Shown: positions 34,745-43,501, counted from the stretch's first letter. The stretch is 64,000 nt of DNA from Novosphingobium sp. B1 (GCF_900176395.1 NZ_FWXL01000007.1:124001-188000), one strand, 5' to 3'. The notes: generated by a model from the letters alone, not told the origin. Numbers and translations are program-made.

Positions 34745-36025
34745 CTACTTCGCGAGAACCGGCTGAACCTTGTCGCCGGGGTTGAGGAAGCCGCCAGCCC
34801 GCAGCACGATGCGTTCACGCCCGGACAATCCTTCGACCACGGCAATGCCCTTGGCGCTGACCTCGCCGGTCCGGACAGGCCGACGTTCAACCTTGTTGTC
34901 CTGGCCGACGACATAGACGAACGAGCCCTTCTCATCGCTGAGAATTGCCGATTCCGGCAGCAGCGGAGCGTTGATCGTGCCCGAACGCAGGGTTGCGGTG
35001 GCAAATCCACCGGGACGCAGCGCACGATCGAAATTGAGCGCGATGCGGGCAACGCCTTCACGCGTCGTCTGGTTGATGGTCGGCGAAACCTGCCAGACCT
35101 GCCCGGTGAAAGTGCGCGACGACCCGACCGGCACAACCTGCGCGGCGGAACCCACGGAAAGCTTGGCAAGATCGGCTTCGGACAGGCGCGCTTGCATCTC
35201 CATCTCGCCATCCCGCGCCATCGAGAACAGGACGCCGGTGCCGGGGCTGACGATCTGCCCCGGTTCGGCGGCGCGCGTGAGCACGAGACCTGCTGCCGGA
35301 GCGACGATGTTGAGGCGCGCAGCCCGTGCCCCCAGTTCACCAAGGCTGGCGCGGGCAACGCGCACGCGCGCAACCGCGGCATCGCGGGTGGCGGTCAGCC
35401 GATCGACATCGGCCTTCGAGATGAAGCCGCGTTCAACGAGCTTGAGTGCACGATCAAGGTTGGCCTGTGCCAGACGGGCATCCGCCGCGGCGACTTCGAC
35501 GTTCGCTGCCTGGCTGGCGATCTGCTGCGTCTGCACGGCACGGTCGATCACCGCAAGGGTCTGTCCGGCCTGGACCCAGTCTCCGGCATCGACGAGGACG
35601 CGGACAACTTGCCCACCCTCGCCTGCCACGCCAACCGGCATTTCGCGGCGCGCGGCGATCGTGCCGCTGGCAGTGATCTCGGCGGCAATGGTGGTCACGC
35701 CGGGCACAACGACCGAAACGACCTGCGCCTGCTGCTTGGCGGCGCCTTCCGGTTCATCCGAGCCCCTGTGCATCAGGAACCATGCGCCCACCAGGAGGAC
35801 CAGCACCACGATGGCAATGATCCAGTTGCGGCGGGGGAATCGGCCATCCGGCCCCGAACCGTCACCGTCATCGCCACCCAGACCTGCGATGGCACCACCA
35901 TCGCTGCCGCGGTCGCCCGAACGATGCGCAGGACTGGAGCCGTTTCCGGCACCGGTACGGCCACCATCGCCTGCGCCATCGAGCGCCATTGCCTGCCCCG
36001 GATTGATGGTCGATTCGTAGTTCAT
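34745..36025 (-). CDS. RND efflux periplasmic adaptor (HlyD/AcrA family)
   Basis: Membrane-fusion protein linking the RND pump to an outer-membrane channel. From the ATG at 36025 it is 426 residues; in-frame starts at 36031 and 36040 exist. An unusual cytosolic tail of about 65 residues rich in Gly/Asp/Ser (GDGGRTGAGNGSSPAHRSGD…GGDDGDGSGPDG) precedes the membrane anchor NWIIAIVVLVLLVGAWFLM. The adaptor body then shows the lipoyl half-motifs GQVVRVLVDAGDWVQAGQTLAVID and LNIVAPAAGLVLTRAAEPGQIVSPG, flanking a helical hairpin. A beta-barrel and membrane-proximal domain (VVEGLSGRERIVLRAGGFLNPGDKV) follow. It is the first gene of the four-gene operon. Confidence 0.92.
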   Translation of the reverse strand: MNYESTINPGQAMALDGAGDGGRTGAGNGSSPAHRSGDRGSDGGAIAGLGGDDGDGSGPDGRFPRRNWIIAIVVLVLLVGAWFLMHRGSDEPEGAAKQQAQVVSVVVPGVTTIAAEITASGTIAARREMPVGVAGEGGQVVRVLVDAGDWVQAGQTLAVIDRAVQTQQIASQAANVEVAAADARLAQANLDRALKLVERGFISKADVDRLTATRDAAVARVRVARASLGELGARAARLNIVAPAAGLVLTRAAEPGQIVSPGTGVLFSMARDGEMEMQARLSEADLAKLSVGSAAQVVPVGSSRTFTGQVWQVSPTINQTTREGVARIALNFDRALRPGGFATATLRSGTINAPLLPESAILSDEKGSFVYVVGQDNKVERRPVRTGEVSAKGIAVVEGLSGRERIVLRAGGFLNPGDKVQPVLAK

Positions 36026-36085
36026 GATCATCACCGCCAACGTCCCATTGCGGGCGAGGTCGGGCCCCTTGCTGCTCGAGTAGGT

Positions 36086-36114
36086 GTGTTACATCGATAG
36101 TGCACTTGCCGCAA
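36086..36114 (-). promoter_or_regulatory. Possible promoter of the RND efflux operon
   Basis: On the minus strand TTGCGG (36109-36114) and TAACAC (36086-36091) are separated by 17 bases, about 60 bp upstream of the adaptor start. The 36026-36346 region contains no gene; besides this and the hairpin at 36297 I see nothing. No local repressor gene marks an operator. Confidence 0.3.
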
Positions 36115-36296
36115 TCATGCGGCCCTGCCCTTCTGGCAGGACGGTGAAGGGCAATAGACCCGCTTCCGACAAGGCGCAATTCCGTCTCGACGAAGGACTT
36201 ATGCCGTTTTGGAAAGCGTGTCTTTCTTGCACCTGTAACTTTTTGTATCGGTCAGCCCGCCCAATTGCAGCAGGTTCTAAGGTCCATAAAGAACAA

Positions 36297-36322
36297 CGGC
36301 CGCTCCCCTAAGGAAGCGGCCG
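36297..36322 (-). terminator. Hairpin terminator downstream of sciP
   Basis: CGGCCGCT (36297-36304) pairs with AGCGGCCG (36315-36322), extended inside by two more pairs. Read on the minus strand, the stem is followed by a T-rich stretch (TTGTTCTTTA), as expected for the end of the sciP transcript, 25 bp after its stop. Confidence 0.8.
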
Positions 36323-36346
36323 CTGTGAATGGCGCTGGCTAGTGGA

Positions 36347-36646
36347 TCAGTACTTGAGCTGCCGCTCGTAAAGATCGCGGTAGTGCTGGATGCGGGTCAC
36401 GCGCAGTCCCTGCATGCCGGAACGGTCGACCGCTCGCTGCCACGATGCGAATTCCTCGAGCGTAAGGCTGTAACGCTCGCAGACCTCGTCGATCGTCAGC
36501 AGGCCACCATTGACGGCAGCCACGACTTCGGCCTTGCGGCGAACGACCCAGCGCGTGGTTGTCGGCGGCGGCAGGCTGTCGAGCGTCAGAGGCTCACCAA
36601 GAGGGCCGATGACCTGAGCCGGGCGGATTTTCTGGTTCTCGATCAT
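36347..36646 (-). CDS. sciP: CtrA inhibitor SciP (DUF1153)
   Basis: A 99-residue helix-turn-helix protein. In Caulobacter SciP binds the master cell-cycle regulator CtrA, or its promoters, and blocks activation of CtrA targets in newborn swarmer cells. The core GPLGEPLTLDSLPPPTTTRW, followed by VVRRKAEVVAAVNGGLLTIDE and EEFASWQRAVDRSGMQGLRV, matches my memory of Caulobacter SciP almost residue for residue, up to HYRDLYERQ. The start MIENQKIRPAQV at 36646 gives the expected size; the longer frame to 36736 is not supported. A terminator follows closely. Its presence implies CtrA-type cell-cycle control in this organism. Confidence 0.95.
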   Translation of the reverse strand: MIENQKIRPAQVIGPLGEPLTLDSLPPPTTTRWVVRRKAEVVAAVNGGLLTIDEVCERYSLTLEEFASWQRAVDRSGMQGLRVTRIQHYRDLYERQLKY

Positions 36647-36647
36647 G

Positions 36648-37004
36648 TTAATCTCGTGGTTCAGCGCGATGCGGCCATGCCCCTGGTCGCGTCGCTGGGT
36701 ACGTGCCGCCTGATGTGGCCAGATCGGATTTGCCATTCACTGAAGAGGTAGGGTTAACGCGCCGGTTACCCTCCTCCACAACGGTCGAAACGCCCGGAAA
36801 ACCGGATGTAATGAGCCGTGCGGCAGCACCGTGGAAGCTGCCGGTCGCAGCCGCCGCATCACTGTCGCCGCCTGCTTCGAGCACGCGGCGCAGATCCTGT
36901 GCAGCGACGATGCGTGCACACAGGCCGTGCCAGGTCATGGGCCGAAGCCCGCTGACCGGATCTGCCGTGACGAACGCGCCGGGATCGTTGAAGGTCATGT
37001 CCAT
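36648..37004 (-). CDS. Hypothetical small protein upstream of sciP
   Basis: An open frame of 118 residues that I do not recognise. The first half looks protein-like (MDMTFNDPGAFVTADPVSGLRPMTWHGLCARIVAAQDLRRVLEAG). It has predicted helices around MTWHGLCARIVAAQDLRR, then GSFHGAAARLITSG. The C-terminal 35 residues are low complexity and may not be conserved. It ends one base before the sciP start codon, consistent with co-transcription. I have a faint recollection of similar short proteins next to sciP in sphingomonads but cannot confirm it. No signal peptide, membrane segment or metal site is visible. Confidence 0.55.
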   Translation of the reverse strand: MDMTFNDPGAFVTADPVSGLRPMTWHGLCARIVAAQDLRRVLEAGGDSDAAAATGSFHGAAARLITSGFPGVSTVVEEGNRRVNPTSSVNGKSDLATSGGTYPATRPGAWPHRAEPRD

Positions 37005-37170
37005 TGCCAGGACCTTCTAGGGGCGAGATGGCTAAGGTACGGTAAATAGCCACTTCAACTTTTGTTTAGGCTCCAGCCATCGCCCGGTCGATTGCGTCAG
37101 GCGCAGGAGGGAGCGCTGGGCGAAAGCGCGGCCTTTGCGCTGCGAGGCAGTTGCGCCTAAGGCGGCCGGC

Positions 37171-38310
37171 ATGGCTTCCCTTGCGACTCTGCCCAACCTT
37201 TTCGACTTGCCCTCGCCACTTTCGGCGCGCCGCATCGTCGTTGCCATGTCCGGCGGCGTCGACAGTTCGGTCGTCGCAGGTCTGGCCGCGCGCACTGGTG
37301 CCGAGGTCATCGGCGTGACGCTGCAACTTTACGATTACGGCGCTGCCACTGGCCGCAAGGGCGCTTGTTGCGCTGGCGACGATATCCGTGATGCCCGTAC
37401 CGTCGCGGACCGTCTCGGCATAGCCCACTACGTGTTCGATCACGAATCGAGCTTCCGCGAGGACGTGGTCGAGCGCTTTGCCGACGATTACCTGCAGGGC
37501 CGCACGCCGATCCCCTGCGTCCGTTGCAACATGGGGCCAAAGTTCACCGATCTGCTGGCGATGGCGCGCGAACTTGGCGCAGATTGCCTTGCCACCGGGC
37601 ACTACGTCCGCCGCGTCATGGGCCCGTCCGGTGCCGAATTGCACCGCGCGCTCGATCCCGCGCGCGACCAGTCCTACTTCCTGTACGGCACCACCGAAGC
37701 CCAGCTCGATTTCCTGCGCTTTCCGCTGGGCGGGCTGCCGAAGACGCAAACCCGCGCCATCGCCGAGGAAATGGGCCTGGCCGTTGCTGCCAAGCCCGAC
37801 AGCCAGGACATCTGCTTCGTTCCGGATGGCGATTACGCCAAGATCGTGCGGGCAGTCCGGCCAGAAGGCGATGCGCCCGGCGATATCGTCGATGCCCGCA
37901 CCGGGGTCGTGCTGGGGCAGCACCGCGGCATCATCCATTACACCGTGGGCCAGCGCCGTGGGCTGGAGATCGGGGGCCAGCCCGAACCGCTCTATGTGAT
38001 CGGGCTTGATGCGGCCGCGCGCCGGGTGCTTGTGGGACCGCGGCCAATGCTGGCGGTGGGGCAGGCTGTCATCACCGAGACGAATCGCATCGGCCCGCTA
38101 CCCGGTGGTCCGCTCATGGCAAAGGTGCGGTCGCTGGCAAAGCCCGTGCCGGTCGAGCTGGATGGCTCCTTGGGCGACGGTGGCACCGCCACGCTGCGCT
38201 TCCTGCAGCCGGAGTATGGCGTTGCGCCGGGACAGGCGGCAGTGCTCTACGCTGGCGAAAGAGTGGTTGGCGGGGGATGGATCGATTCTACCCGGCGCTG
38301 GGAAGACTGA
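37171..38310 (+). CDS. mnmA: tRNA-specific 2-thiouridylase MnmA
   Basis: Adds sulfur to U34 of Lys, Glu and Gln tRNAs, complementing the MnmE-MnmG modification encoded earlier in the window. It is 379 residues from the ATG at 37171. The N-terminal PP-loop [20 protein letters not shown] binds ATP. The catalytic cysteines lie in [14 protein letters not shown] and [12 protein letters not shown]. The tRNA-recognition parts include [17 protein letters not shown] and [27 protein letters not shown]. The frame is open upstream to a TTG at 37135, but the ATG is preceded by AAGGCGG. It is a monocistronic gene, divergent from the small gene upstream of sciP. Confidence 0.96.
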   Translation: MASLATLPNLFDLPSPLSARRIVVAMSGGVDSSVVAGLAARTGAEVIGVTLQLYDYGAATGRKGACCAGDDIRDARTVADRLGIAHYVFDHESSFREDVVERFADDYLQGRTPIPCVRCNMGPKFTDLLAMARELGADCLATGHYVRRVMGPSGAELHRALDPARDQSYFLYGTTEAQLDFLRFPLGGLPKTQTRAIAEEMGLAVAAKPDSQDICFVPDGDYAKIVRAVRPEGDAPGDIVDARTGVVLGQHRGIIHYTVGQRRGLEIGGQPEPLYVIGLDAAARRVLVGPRPMLAVGQAVITETNRIGPLPGGPLMAKVRSLAKPVPVELDGSLGDGGTATLRFLQPEYGVAPGQAAVLYAGERVVGGGWIDSTRRWED

Positions 38311-38317
38311 TTCGTCT

Positions 38318-38689
38318 TCAGTCCTGCCAGGGTTGCAGCACGCAGCCCGATCCCTCGCGGTAAGTCGCCGTCTGCGGATACAGCAGCGCCATGCGGGCGG
38401 TCACGCTCTTGCGCGCGCTGTCCTCGTTGAGCGAGACCAGCGCCATGCCTGGCTCGAAATCCTTGCGACAGTCGGCCAGCGATCTGCCACCGGCATAGCG
38501 GCACGAGCATGCCACCCGCGCGCCATAGCTTGTTCCGGTCAGCGAATAGCCCCGGATGCCGGGCCACATGACGACGAGCACGGCCACAAGCGCGGCCAGC
38601 CCGATCAGCGCCAAGCGCCACCGCCAATTGCTGCGCGGCGCTATCGTCAGCGACGGAGTTGTGGGGGAACTGTGGTTGCCGGTTGCCAT
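38318..38689 (-). CDS. Small single-pass membrane protein, unknown function
   Basis: A 123-residue protein with a short cytosolic tail, one membrane segment (WRLALIGLAALVAVLVVMWPG, about 24-44) and an extracytoplasmic part with four cysteines (VACSCRYAGGRSLADC, then GSGCVLQP). The pattern SYGARVACSCRYAGGRSLADCRKDFEPGMALV resembles the small domain often encoded beside class-C-type serine hydrolases in sphingomonads. It starts 32 bp from the divergent serine hydrolase gene, supporting a shared promoter region. Function unknown. Confidence 0.7.
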   Translation of the reverse strand: MATGNHSSPTTPSLTIAPRSNWRWRLALIGLAALVAVLVVMWPGIRGYSLTGTSYGARVACSCRYAGGRSLADCRKDFEPGMALVSLNEDSARKSVTARMALLYPQTATYREGSGCVLQPWQD

Positions 38690-38721
38690 GCTTGCCGATT
38701 CTGGAGGAAAGGACGAATCCG

Positions 38722-39846
38722 ATGATCCGCCGCATTCCTTCCCTTACCTTCGCACTCGCGCTGCTGCCAGTGCTGGGCGCGTGTTCGCAGGGGACGAATC
38801 AGCCCGAAGGACCGCCGCCGGTTTCCGAGGAGGCGCTTAAGGCCGTAACCAGGGATCCGGGCGCGGACCGGGAAAGGCTGGCGCGGGCGATCGATGCGCT
38901 GTTTGCGCAGGAGATGGGCGAGACGCGCGCGGTGATCGTCATGAAGAATGGCCGGATCGTCGCCGAGCGCTATGCCGAAGGCTATCACGAGAACACCCGC
39001 TTCGTGAGCTGGTCGATGGCCAAGTCGGTGACCGGTGTGATGATCGGCATGCTGGTTTCGGACGGACGTCTGCGGCTGGATGAAACCGCACCGGTGCCGG
39101 CATGGCAGCGCCCCGGCGACCCGCGCGGCGAGATCACCTTGCGCCAGTTGCTGCAGATGCGTTCAGGCCTCCGCCATGCCGAGGCGATCTCGCCGATCTA
39201 TCAGTCCGACGAAGTCCGCATGCTGTTCCTCGATGGCCGCGATAACATGGCGCGCTATGCCGAAGAGCAACCGCTCGAATCCGAGCCCGGTCGCACGTTC
39301 GAGTATTCCACCGCGACGAGCGTGATCCTGGCCGACCTTGCCGCGCGCGTGCTGTCGCCGGCGCCCGATCCTGACAGTCGCCGTCGTGCCGTGGCGGACT
39401 ATCTGCGCACGCGGCTGCTCGAACCGGCCGGGATGAAATCGATGCTGCCCGAATTCGACCGCGCCGGCACGCTGGTCGGCGGCTCGCTGATCCACGGAAC
39501 GGCGCGAGACTGGGCGCGCTTCGGCGAGTTCCTGCGCACCAAGGGATCGGTCAAGGGCGCTCAGATCATTCCGCGTCAGTGGATCGAGTTCATGGTCACG
39601 CCTTCCCCGCGCGAAAAGCAGTATGGCGCGCAGATCTGGCTCAATCGCACGCCAACCACCGGCAATCCCGCGCTGTTCCCCGACCGCGGCCCCAAGGACC
39701 TGTTCGCCTGCGTCGGACATCTTGGCCAGTACGTGCTCGTCAGCCCCAGCCTCGGCCTGACGGTGGTGAGGCTTGGCAAGACCCAGGATGACCAGTTGCC
39801 GCCGGTTGTCGACGGCCTTGCCGACATAGTGGCGGTCTACCGATAG
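38722..39846 (+). CDS. Serine hydrolase lipoprotein (beta-lactamase class C-like fold)
   Basis: A 374-residue exported protein of the beta-lactamase/penicillin-binding-like family. A lipoprotein signal opens it (SLTFALALLPVLGACSQG, lipobox LGAC). The active-site SxxK lies in FVSWSMAKSVTGVMIGML. The second motif appears as YST in FEYSTATSVILADL, where YxN is usual in class C enzymes. Such proteins are esterases, transacylases or peptidases as often as beta-lactamases, so resistance should not be inferred. GGAGGAAAGGA upstream of the ATG at 38722 is a strong ribosome-binding site. It converges on the PhzF-like gene. Confidence 0.85.
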   Translation: MIRRIPSLTFALALLPVLGACSQGTNQPEGPPPVSEEALKAVTRDPGADRERLARAIDALFAQEMGETRAVIVMKNGRIVAERYAEGYHENTRFVSWSMAKSVTGVMIGMLVSDGRLRLDETAPVPAWQRPGDPRGEITLRQLLQMRSGLRHAEAISPIYQSDEVRMLFLDGRDNMARYAEEQPLESEPGRTFEYSTATSVILADLAARVLSPAPDPDSRRRAVADYLRTRLLEPAGMKSMLPEFDRAGTLVGGSLIHGTARDWARFGEFLRTKGSVKGAQIIPRQWIEFMVTPSPREKQYGAQIWLNRTPTTGNPALFPDRGPKDLFACVGHLGQYVLVSPSLGLTVVRLGKTQDDQLPPVVDGLADIVAVYR

Positions 39847-39864
39847 GGCGAACGGCCAGGGCAG

Positions 39865-39889
39865 CCGATCAGGGCACCCGATCAGGGCA
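39865..39889. repeat. Tandem 12-13 bp duplication at the end of the PhzF-like gene
   Basis: CCGATCAGGGCA occurs at 39865-39876 and again at 39878-39889, with a single C between. The second copy contains the PhzF-like stop codon, so the duplication looks like a recent slippage event in the 3' end of that gene. Confidence 0.7.
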
Positions 39890-40697
39890 GCCGGAACAGG
39901 CCTTCGACCACTGTCACGCAGTCGCCGCCGAGAAGGACGCGTGCCCCTTCGAGCCGGCAGGTGAAATCCGCACCGCGTGCCGATGCCTGATAGGCGGTAA
40001 AGCTCGTGCGTCCCAGCCGGGGCACCCAGTAGGGCGTCAGCGCGGCATGGGCCGAGCCCGTTGCCGCATCCTCGTCGATCCCGCCGCCAGGCACGAAGAC
40101 GCGGCTGACGATGTCAGCGCCCGATTCATGCCCGGCGCCCGGAGCGGTGGCGATGAACTGCGCATCGCCGAAGCGCAGGAGCGCCTTGAAATCGGGCGAA
40201 AGCGCCAGAACGTCTTCGGCGGAGGCATAGTGGAAGATATTGTAGCCATCGCCGCGCCACACTTCTCTCGGCACGGCATCGCCCAGCATTGCCGCGTCGT
40301 CGCCGCTCTCCCCCGGCTCGGTCGGCACCTGCGGCAACGAAAGCGCATAGCGATCGCCATCGCGCGAAACTTCCAGAATCCCCGCCTTGCGCGTGGCAAA
40401 GCGCACCGTACCCCGCATCGGGTCCTGTGACAGAACGACATGGCCCGAAGCCAGCGTGGCGTGGCCGCACATCACGACCTCGACTGACGGCGTGAACCAG
40501 CGCAGTTCGAAATCGGCGGCACCGGTCGCGTCCGGTACGAGAAAGGCCGTCTCGGCAAAATTGTTTTCGGCGCCGATGGCTTGAAGCGTCGCATCTTCCG
40601 GCCAGGCTTCAAGAATCATCACTGCCGCCTGGTTTCCGCCAAGCGGGCGCGCGGTGAAGGCATCGACGTGAAAATAGGGCACTTTCGAATCGGTCAC
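39882..40697 (-). CDS. PhzF family isomerase
   Basis: A 271-residue cytosolic protein with the two-domain diaminopimelate-epimerase-like fold of PhzF. The N-terminal FHVDAFTARPLGGNQAAVMIL and the active-site Glu in NNFAETAFLVPD are present. FELRWFTPSVEVVMCGHATLASGHVVL and DEDAATGSAHAALTPYW complete the signature. PhzF isomerises a phenazine precursor, but no other phenazine genes are nearby, so this is a family member of unknown substrate. It overlaps the CDF transporter gene by four bases (start 40697, CDF stop 40694) and is the last gene of a pdxH-CDF-PhzF run. Confidence 0.9.
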   Translation of the reverse strand: MTDSKVPYFHVDAFTARPLGGNQAAVMILEAWPEDATLQAIGAENNFAETAFLVPDATGAADFELRWFTPSVEVVMCGHATLASGHVVLSQDPMRGTVRFATRKAGILEVSRDGDRYALSLPQVPTEPGESGDDAAMLGDAVPREVWRGDGYNIFHYASAEDVLALSPDFKALLRFGDAQFIATAPGAGHESGADIVSRVFVPGGGIDEDAATGSAHAALTPYWVPRLGRTSFTAYQASARGADFTCRLEGARVLLGGDCVTVVEGLFRLP

Positions 40698-41674
40698 GGG
40701 TTGAGCGCTCCGGTATTGGGCGAGCCTTGGGCGAGAATGGCGGGGCTGAGACCGTCAGGCCCCTGATTGAGCAGGTTTTCCGCGCCCATCGTGTCCTCGT
40801 CGACGAGGCCTTCGGGATCGGGGTGGATGAGGATTTCGACGCCGGGAAACTCCGCCATCAGCTTTTCCTCGATCTCGTCCATGACCCTGTGCGCTTCGGT
40901 TACGGTCATGCGTCCGTCAATCCAGACGTGGAACTGGACGAAATCGCGGTTGCCGCTGGTGCGCGTGCGCAAGTCGTGCAGGCCCTTCAGTTCGGGATGC
41001 TGGGCAACGACTTCGAGAAACCGTTCGCGCTTCTCGATCGGCCACTCGTGATCCATGAGCTGGTCCACGGCCTCCTGCGATGCACCCCACGCCCCCCAGG
41101 CCAGCCACAGGGCGATCCCGAAGGCGAAGACCGCGTCCGCGCCCTTGATGCCGACGAAAGTGTCCAGGACAAGGGCGGCGATCACGGCGAGGTTGAGGAA
41201 CAGGTCCGACTTGTAGTGGACGTTGTCGGTACTGATCGCGAGGCTGCCGGTCTGGCGGATGACGTGCCGCTGATAGGCGAGGAGCGCCACCGTCGCCACC
41301 AGAGCGATGGTCGAGACGATCACGCCCGATTCGGCCTCGGCAACCTGGGCGGACCCGAGAAACTGGCCGACCGCGCGGAAGGCGAGGCCGATCGCCGAGA
41401 TCGAGATCAGCACGACCTGGAACATCGCCGCCAGCGCCTCGGCCTTGCCATGACCGAAGCGGTGGTTGTGATCGTCGGGTTGCGAGGCGACCCAGACGCC
41501 AAGCAGCGTGGCGAGGCTGGCCACGAGATCGAGTGCGGTATCGGCCAGCGATCCCAGCATCGCGGTCGATCCGGTGGAGATAACCGCCCATGCCTTCATG
41601 CCGACCAGCAGGACCGCAACGGAAATGCTGGCCAGGGCAGCCTTGCGGTTCAGATCGGCATGTGTCTCGCTCAT
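40694..41674 (-). CDS. Cation diffusion facilitator (CDF) metal transporter
   Basis: A 326-residue inner-membrane divalent-cation/H+ antiporter, probably for Zn, Fe, Mn or Co. Six membrane segments run from ALASISVAVLLVGMKAW to AVFAFGIALWLAWGAWG. The site-A motif is in GSLADTALDLVASL, followed by DDHNHRFGHGKAEALAAMFQ. TDNVHYKSDLFLN holds the second HxxxD. The C-terminal cytosolic domain (NRDFVQFHVWIDGRMTVTEAHRVMDEIEEKL) is the usual dimerisation region. The start at 41674 is clear; the longer frame lies in the pdxH end. It overlaps the PhzF-like gene by four bases. Confidence 0.93.
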   Translation of the reverse strand: MSETHADLNRKAALASISVAVLLVGMKAWAVISTGSTAMLGSLADTALDLVASLATLLGVWVASQPDDHNHRFGHGKAEALAAMFQVVLISISAIGLAFRAVGQFLGSAQVAEAESGVIVSTIALVATVALLAYQRHVIRQTGSLAISTDNVHYKSDLFLNLAVIAALVLDTFVGIKGADAVFAFGIALWLAWGAWGASQEAVDQLMDHEWPIEKRERFLEVVAQHPELKGLHDLRTRTSGNRDFVQFHVWIDGRMTVTEAHRVMDEIEEKLMAEFPGVEILIHPDPEGLVDEDTMGAENLLNQGPDGLSPAILAQGSPNTGALNP

Positions 41675-41684
41675 GTCCAGGGCT

Positions 41685-42302
41685 TTAGGGGTAAAGCAGG
41701 GTGCTGGTCCAGCCACCTGCGCCATCGGCAACGAAGCGGCGTCGTTCGTGCAGGCGGTAGTCGCGGTCCTGCCAGAACTCGATGGCCGAGGGCGTGACGC
41801 GATAGCCCGACCAGTGCGCCGGGCGGGGCACATCGCCATCGGGATAGCGTTCGCGCAGGGCGGCGACGCGGTCGAGATAGACTTGCCGGTCAGGCAGCGG
41901 GCGCGACTGGTCCGAAGCAGCCGAGCCGAGACGCGACTCGGGATGGCGGCTGGCGAAGTAGGCATCGGCCTCCGCCGGGCTCACTTCGGCGATGCTGCCC
42001 TCGATGCGGATCTGGCGACGCAACGACTTCCAGTGAAACAGCAGCGCGACGTTGGGGTTGGCGGCCAGTTCACCGCCCTTGCGGCTATGGAAGTTGGTAT
42101 AGAACATGAAGCCATCGGGGCCGTGGCCCTTGAGCAGCACCATCCGCACCGAGGGATGGCCATCGGGCGTGGCGGTGGCGAGCGCCATGGCGTTGGGATC
42201 GTTGGGTTCGCTGTCCTGCGCTTGCGCGAACCAGAAATCGAAGATCGCAAAGGGATCTGCGTGCGGAATGGCGTCAGAGGTCTGTTCGGATTGCACCGGC
42301 AT
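41685..42302 (-). CDS. pdxH: Pyridoxamine 5'-phosphate oxidase
   Basis: FMN enzyme that oxidises pyridoxine or pyridoxamine 5'-phosphate to pyridoxal 5'-phosphate in vitamin B6 synthesis and salvage. It is 205 residues from the ATG at 42302. Conserved stretches: DPNAMALATATPDGHPSVRMVLLKGHGPDGFMFYTNFHSRKGGELAANP, VALLFHWKSLRRQIRIEG and SRPLPDRQVYLDRVAALRERY. The C-terminal WSGYRVTPSAIEFWQDRDYRLHER matches the PdxH signature. The open frame to 42422 is not supported; MPVQSEQTSD gives the family length. The CDF transporter begins 11 bp downstream, so they likely share a transcript. Confidence 0.95.
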   Translation of the reverse strand: MPVQSEQTSDAIPHADPFAIFDFWFAQAQDSEPNDPNAMALATATPDGHPSVRMVLLKGHGPDGFMFYTNFHSRKGGELAANPNVALLFHWKSLRRQIRIEGSIAEVSPAEADAYFASRHPESRLGSAASDQSRPLPDRQVYLDRVAALRERYPDGDVPRPAHWSGYRVTPSAIEFWQDRDYRLHERRRFVADGAGGWTSTLLYP

Positions 42303-42550
42303 TTCCTGAAAGGGGTTTACGGGGTTTACACAGTCCAAGGGAAAAGGAGTGAGGGGCAGGGGAGCAAGAGATAACGCCGGTCGGTCACCGTGTCCTGACG
42401 ACCGGGACCTGTGCCTTTGCAAGGGACTGTGCGAGATGGGCAGCAGCTTTCCATGACCGGGATCAATTGCATCGCAAGGGTCTACTCTTCTCGGTCAATG
42501 TCGGAAAGCCAACCTTGCGGGCAGGCGCCGCGCGCCCTAGCTAGTGGGCC

Positions 42551-43501
42551 ATGGCTGATCCGTATTCCATTCTGGGGGTGGCTCGCAATGCGAGCGAGAA
42601 GGACATAAAGTCCGCCTATCGCAAGCTGGCAAAAGAGCTTCACCCGGATACCAACAAGGACAATCCCAAGGCGGCGGAGCGGTTTTCCGAAGTGACCCGC
42701 GCCTATGACCTGCTGTCCGACAAGGACAAGCGGGCCAAGTTCGACCGCGGCGAGATCGATGCCGACGGCAATCCCTCCGGGCCGTTTGGCGGCGGCGGCG
42801 GCTTTCGCGGATCGCAAGGCGGTTTCCGGCACGACGGCGGCTTCGAGGGCGGCTTTGGCGGTGGCGGCGGCGGTGCCGAAGGCATCGACATCGGCGACAT
42901 ATTCGAAGGCCTGTTCGGCGGGCGTGGTGGCATGGGCGGAATGGGTGGAATGGGTGGCGGCGCGCGCCGCGGTCCTCCGCCCAAGGGCGCCAATGTCAGT
43001 TATCGCCTGCAGGTCGCGTTCGTCGACGCAGCGACGCGCGCCAACCAGCGCATCACCCTGTCCGATGGCAAGACCATTGACCTCAAGCTCCCGGCCGGGC
43101 TGGAAAATGGCCAGCAGATGCGGCTGGGGGGCAAGGGCGAACCGGGGCCGGGCGGCAATGGCGATGCGATCGTCACTATCGAGATCGGCAGCCATTCCTT
43201 TTTCGAACGCGATGGCGACAACATCCGGCTCGACCTGCCTATCAGCCTTTCGGAGGCGCTGAATGGTGCAAAGGTCAAGGTGCCGACGGTCGACGGTGCG
43301 GTCATGCTGACGGTCGCGCCGGGAAGCTCCAGCGGTCGGACCCTGCGCCTCAAGGGCCGCGGATTTACCCGCAAGGATGGCACGCGCGGCGATCAGCTGG
43401 TGACCTTGCAGATTGAAATTCCGGCAGAAGACTTGGATCTCAGAGCGCGTCTTGAGGGTTGGCAGGATATGCGCAACCTTCGCGACAAGCTGGGAGTCTG
43501 A
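42551..43501 (+). CDS. DnaJ-class co-chaperone (CbpA-like, no zinc finger)
   Basis: A 316-residue Hsp40. The J-domain (residues 4-68, [31 protein letters not shown]) includes the HPD motif that stimulates DnaK. A long Gly/Phe-rich linker follows ([29 protein letters not shown], then [12 protein letters not shown]). The C-terminal substrate-binding domain ends [19 protein letters not shown]. No CxxCxGxG zinc repeats are present, making this a class B/CbpA-type protein. The BrkB-family gene starts immediately at the next base after the stop codon, so the two are co-transcribed. The 248-bp region upstream (42303-42550) holds no gene; I see only a GGGGTTTAC direct repeat near 42310. Confidence 0.92.
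   Translation: MADPYSILGVARNASEKDIKSAYRKLAKELHPDTNKDNPKAAERFSEVTRAYDLLSDKDKRAKFDRGEIDADGNPSGPFGGGGGFRGSQGGFRHDGGFEGGFGGGGGGAEGIDIGDIFEGLFGGRGGMGGMGGMGGGARRGPPPKGANVSYRLQVAFVDAATRANQRITLSDGKTIDLKLPAGLENGQQMRLGGKGEPGPGGNGDAIVTIEIGSHSFFERDGDNIRLDLPISLSEALNGAKVKVPTVDGAVMLTVAPGSSSGRTLRLKGRGFTRKDGTRGDQLVTLQIEIPAEDLDLRARLEGWQDMRNLRDKLGV

Noticed and set aside
32804..36100. 1098-codon open frame antisense to the RND pump and adaptor genes
   Set aside because: Shadow of GC-rich codon bias opposite two clearly recognisable genes; its translation is His/Asp/Arg-rich low complexity with no family.
36754..36769. TTAA-N8-TTAC upstream of sciP, considered as a CtrA site
   Set aside because: Wrong spacing and one mismatch; inside the hypothetical gene's frame.
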